From Sphingobacterium tenebrionis (lineage in GTDB: Bacteria; Bacteroidota; Bacteroidia; Sphingobacteriales; Sphingobacteriaceae), in contig NZ_JAYLLN010000009.1 in NCBI RefSeq assembly GCF_037126265.1, positions 24,560 to 88,559 on the forward strand: DNA of 64,000 nucleotides, written 5' to 3'. The notes beneath the pieces were generated by a model. That model was not told where the DNA came from and ran no database searches. It was given only the letters and a program-made list of their open reading frames with translations. The translations under genes and the position numbers were made by a program. Positions 62,374 through 64,000 of this stretch are shown piece after piece. Each line of letters begins with the position of its first letter. Positions within the stretch are counted from its first letter, which is position 1.

Positions 62374-63825
62374 ATGAAAAAAATGAAATCAACAACAAAA
62401 ATATTAGCGAGCTTCCTGTTTTTAGCCGTTTATTTAATGGTTAATTCCTGTGGGAAGGATTTTCTTGACCGAGCTTCAGAAACGGAGATTCCGGAGGATC
62501 AAATCAGTGCAGAAGCTACCAGGATTGAAGGGCAAGTAAATGGTCTATATGCATCGTTGAAAAGTGGTGCTTTATATGGAGGACGGTATCTGATTTATAA
62601 CGACATCCGAGGCGATGAGTTTTTAAACAGAGCCCAAAATGGGGTAACCGGTTTTACGGTTTATTTGTTTACTAATGATCCTGCGGACAGTTACGTAGGT
62701 GGTTTTTGGGTAGCAGGATATCTAACCATCAATCGGGTTAATATTTTCCTAGATGAAATGGCCAAATTAGGTCCTAATATTATTACGGACGCCAAAAAGA
62801 AGGAATATATTGCGGAAGCGAAATTTGTGAGGGCAATGGCCTATTATGCATTGGTGCAATTGTTTGCTAAGCCATACGTTGCTGATAATGGTGCATCAAA
62901 AGGTATTCCTCTGCGTTTGAAACCTGAAAAAACGACAGAAAATAATGCGATACAACGTTCAACAGTAAAAGCAATTTATGATCAAATCCTAAAGGATCTG
63001 AACGAATCGGAGATTGATGTCCCAATGAGTCACTCCAATGGTTATAGGACTTCGACAAGAGCACATAAAAACACGGTAATCGCCTTCAAAACACGTATCT
63101 ATTTAGCGATGAAGAATTTTCCTAAGGTAATTGAAGAGGGAAATAAATTAGTAACCGCTACTGCTCCTTTTAAAACAAAAACTGGTACTCATCAGGAACT
63201 GCTTGGACGAGTAGCGACGGTTTATGCAGATCGGATCAGTGCCGAACGAATTTTGAGTTTCCCATTTGAATTAACCAACGTCCCAGGTACACAAAATCAA
63301 TTATCCTATTATTATAATATCGGAAACTTGGAATATCATATTAATACTTCAGGTACCGGTATTTATAATAATCCGAATTGGCCCGCTACGGATGCTAGAA
63401 AAAGAGATCTGACGGATTTGTATGCCAACACCTTTCGATATCTAACGAAATTTACAGATGTGGAAACTTACTTGGATTGGGTTCCGGCCATCCGTTATGC
63501 TGAAGTATTGTTAAATCTAGCCGAGGCTGAAGCAGAAGAAGGGGATGAGGCGCGAGCTTTAGCTTTATTAAAAGCGATTAGACATCGTTCGGATGCGAAT
63601 TATGTATTCCCAACATTTGACAGTAGGGCTAAATTGGTAGAAGCTATTTTATTGGAAAGAAGGATAGAGTTGTTAGGAGAAGGTTTCCGAATCCCAGATT
63701 TACAACGGAGAAATATGCCTATCGTTTCTGTTGGTGCAGCAAAAAGCATCCTACCAACGGATCCGGAATATATTTTTCCAATTCCTTTGCGGGAAATTAT
63801 TGATAATCCAGATATCAACAAATAA
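62374..63825 (+). CDS. SusD/RagB-family outer-membrane lipoprotein
   Basis: 483 residues. The lipoprotein signal has its cysteine in MVNSCGKDFLD (about 23-33). The SusD fold contains YIAEAKFVRAMAYYALVQLF near 148, a TPR-like helical core, and the C-terminal YAEVLLNLAEAEAE near 372 and FPIPLREIIDNPDIN at the end, all diagnostic. It caps the SusC channel and binds ligand at the surface. It is complete in the window and is followed by a terminator. Confidence 0.95.
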   Translation: MKKMKSTTKILASFLFLAVYLMVNSCGKDFLDRASETEIPEDQISAEATRIEGQVNGLYASLKSGALYGGRYLIYNDIRGDEFLNRAQNGVTGFTVYLFTNDPADSYVGGFWVAGYLTINRVNIFLDEMAKLGPNIITDAKKKEYIAEAKFVRAMAYYALVQLFAKPYVADNGASKGIPLRLKPEKTTENNAIQRSTVKAIYDQILKDLNESEIDVPMSHSNGYRTSTRAHKNTVIAFKTRIYLAMKNFPKVIEEGNKLVTATAPFKTKTGTHQELLGRVATVYADRISAERILSFPFELTNVPGTQNQLSYYYNIGNLEYHINTSGTGIYNNPNWPATDARKRDLTDLYANTFRYLTKFTDVETYLDWVPAIRYAEVLLNLAEAEAEEGDEARALALLKAIRHRSDANYVFPTFDSRAKLVEAILLERRIELLGEGFRIPDLQRRNMPIVSVGAAKSILPTDPEYIFPIPLREIIDNPDINK

Positions 63826-63892
63826 TAGAGAAGTTTTTATTGATAGAACGTGGTTTATATTACATTAAGTTAATGATCAACAAAAAAGAGGC

Positions 63893-63936
63893 TGTCTCCT
63901 ATGTTTGTGTCAAGCAAATGTAGGAGACATTTTTTG
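63893..63936 (+). terminator. Terminator after susD
   Basis: Nine-base stem TGTCTCCTA (63893-63901) with TAGGAGACA (63921-63929) and a long internal loop that can pair partly, followed by a T-run. Nothing is recognised between 63937 and the edge. Confidence 0.8.
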
Positions 63937-64000
63937 TTTTATAGATTTGCTGTATTTAGTGAAAAGAGGGAGAGCCTAGGGCTGTCTTAGTAGCTTTTTT

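Overview
The window looks like a chromosome segment from a member of the Bacteroidota, most likely Sphingobacteriaceae and close to Sphingobacterium or Pedobacter. The evidence is a SusC/SusD pair, a GH109-type oxidoreductase with a Tat signal, promoter boxes of the TAnnTTTG type, weak Shine-Dalgarno sequences, many secreted proteins whose signal peptides end in AQ, and protein sequences typical of that family (Tgt, Der, CysS, RecJ, LptB, KhtT/KhtU). The genus is an inference; there is no rRNA gene in the window.

Layout. 1-179: a nested palindromic repeat. 180-8958: housekeeping genes (rsmG, a glycosyltransferase, then tgt - lptF/G - EamA transporter, der - cysS - secreted NTF2-like protein). 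9184-18824: a SurA-like chaperone, a lactonase-like propeller, the complete seven-gene Mrp Na+/H+ antiporter operon (mrpABCDEFG, minus strand) and a metallophosphoesterase. 18860-32692: an M28 peptidase fused to a beta-barrel, acs, a UbiA-like membrane protein, a 2-hydroxyacid dehydrogenase, rsmA/pdxA divergent pair, cca, a pRiA4b ORF-3-like protein, miaA, a lipoprotein and a GH2 glycosidase. 32942-41955: ilvE, a GH3-type acyl-amido synthetase, lptB, recJ, an MBL hydrolase, khtTU and era. 42070-42263: two initiator tRNA genes, followed by a YhcG-type nuclease gene.

43873-50228 is the most interesting part. An orphan LuxR-type response regulator is followed by a large outer-membrane-barrel protein with flanking beta domains, a small secreted beta protein, a PapD-like periplasmic chaperone and a two-domain secreted protein whose C-terminal domain resembles the small one. 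Gene order and domain logic match a chaperone-usher pilus (usher, major subunit, chaperone, tip adhesin), a system not normally associated with Bacteroidota. A strong terminator sits directly after the putative major subunit, and a shared motif AGTATGCTT occurs upstream of both the regulator and the subunit.

50334-55787 encodes a tripartite RND efflux pump (adaptor, pump, TolC-like channel). 56055-63825 holds a GH109-like enzyme, a lipoprotein formylglycine-generating enzyme with both catalytic cysteines, and a SusC/SusD pair, which may be the start of a glycan utilisation locus continuing beyond the right edge.

Five intergenic palindromic repeat clusters (1-157, 9025-9134, 20345-20433, 32747-32913, 58659-58895) share two motif families. 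Their stems co-vary between copies, and every convergent gene junction with a gap over 150 bases contains one.
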